Source: Psychrobacter aquimaris (GTDB taxonomy: Bacteria > Pseudomonadota > Gammaproteobacteria > Pseudomonadales > Moraxellaceae). Taken from it: a DNA stretch of 64,000 nucleotides. Both the position numbers and the translations under genes were made by a program. Below, piece by piece: positions 63,998 to 64,000 of this stretch; the stretch's first letter is position 1, and each line of letters starts with the position of its first letter. The stretch lies in assembly GCF_016107525.1 (NCBI RefSeq), contig NZ_JABASR010000009.1, positions 1 through 64,000 of the forward strand. Direction: 5' to 3'. The notes beneath the pieces are model-generated. The model was not told where the DNA came from. It ran no database searches and saw only the letters and a list, made by a program, of their open reading frames with translations.

Positions 63998-64000
63998 CCA

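Overview
The window reads as chromosome of a gammaproteobacterium of the Moraxellaceae, most likely Psychrobacter. This is a judgement from protein style, about 40-45% GC by eye, and gene order. Supporting points are a truncated division and cell-wall cluster that stops after mraY, glmU-glmS, ribH-nusB-thiL-pgpA, a type II ThrB, and the MesX/MesD methionine synthase pair known from Acinetobacter. Most genes are ordinary housekeeping genes. Accessory material lies in short islets.

Layout. 1-46 is the 3' end of a 5S rRNA with its terminator, so an rRNA operon lies to the left. 300-1300 holds two small membrane proteins separated by seven 14-bp tandem repeats. 1.3-10 kb: DUF1289 protein, YqiA esterase, parE, acyltransferase, SDR, an unknown 471-aa protein and a CmpX-like channel. 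10-17.2 kb: FKBP lipoprotein, argA, an exported protein, a patatin lipoprotein and recG, whose stop codon lies in the first bases of a 163-bp MITE-like element. 17.4-24.2 kb: a 42-aa lysine-rich protein, an RND efflux pair, YceI and a coiled-coil protein. 24.5-28.3 kb: mesX-mesD-flavin reductase-TauE, a predicted oxygen-dependent, folate- and B12-independent methionine synthase locus. 28.3-30.6 kb: an AT-rich islet of three unknown genes. 30.6-38.5 kb, minus strand: glmU-glmS, ribH-nusB-thiL-pgpA and hisF. 38.7-41.1 kb: thrB, a DUF2007-like protein and a class II glutamine amidotransferase. 41.2-42.8 kb: a translationally coupled AAA/ABC-type ATPase and PIN nuclease, a candidate defence or toxin module. 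42.8-49 kb: YchJ, YdjM-like, acnA, a duplicated-repeat protein and a LysE exporter. 49.2-51.7 kb: tRNA-Ala(GGC), tRNA-Glu(UUC), a small protein and gltX. 52-60.5 kb: rsmH-ftsL-ftsI-murE-murF-mraY. 60.7-64 kb: rlmA, cls and a YdcF-family protein cut by the window edge.

How the genes work together. GlmU and GlmS make UDP-GlcNAc, which the murE-murF-mraY-ftsI group turns into septal peptidoglycan. Cls, PgpA and the PlsC-like enzyme act on phospholipids. The MesD locus, ThrB, ArgA and HisF serve amino-acid synthesis. Best candidates for new biology are the ATPase-PIN pair, the MesX/MesD locus with a structured repeat between its two key genes, the orphan islet at 28.5-30.2 kb, and two very short genes at 17.5-17.9 kb. 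Starts were often moved inward to a codon with a well-spaced Shine-Dalgarno sequence. All functions are assigned by reading motifs; no database search was run.
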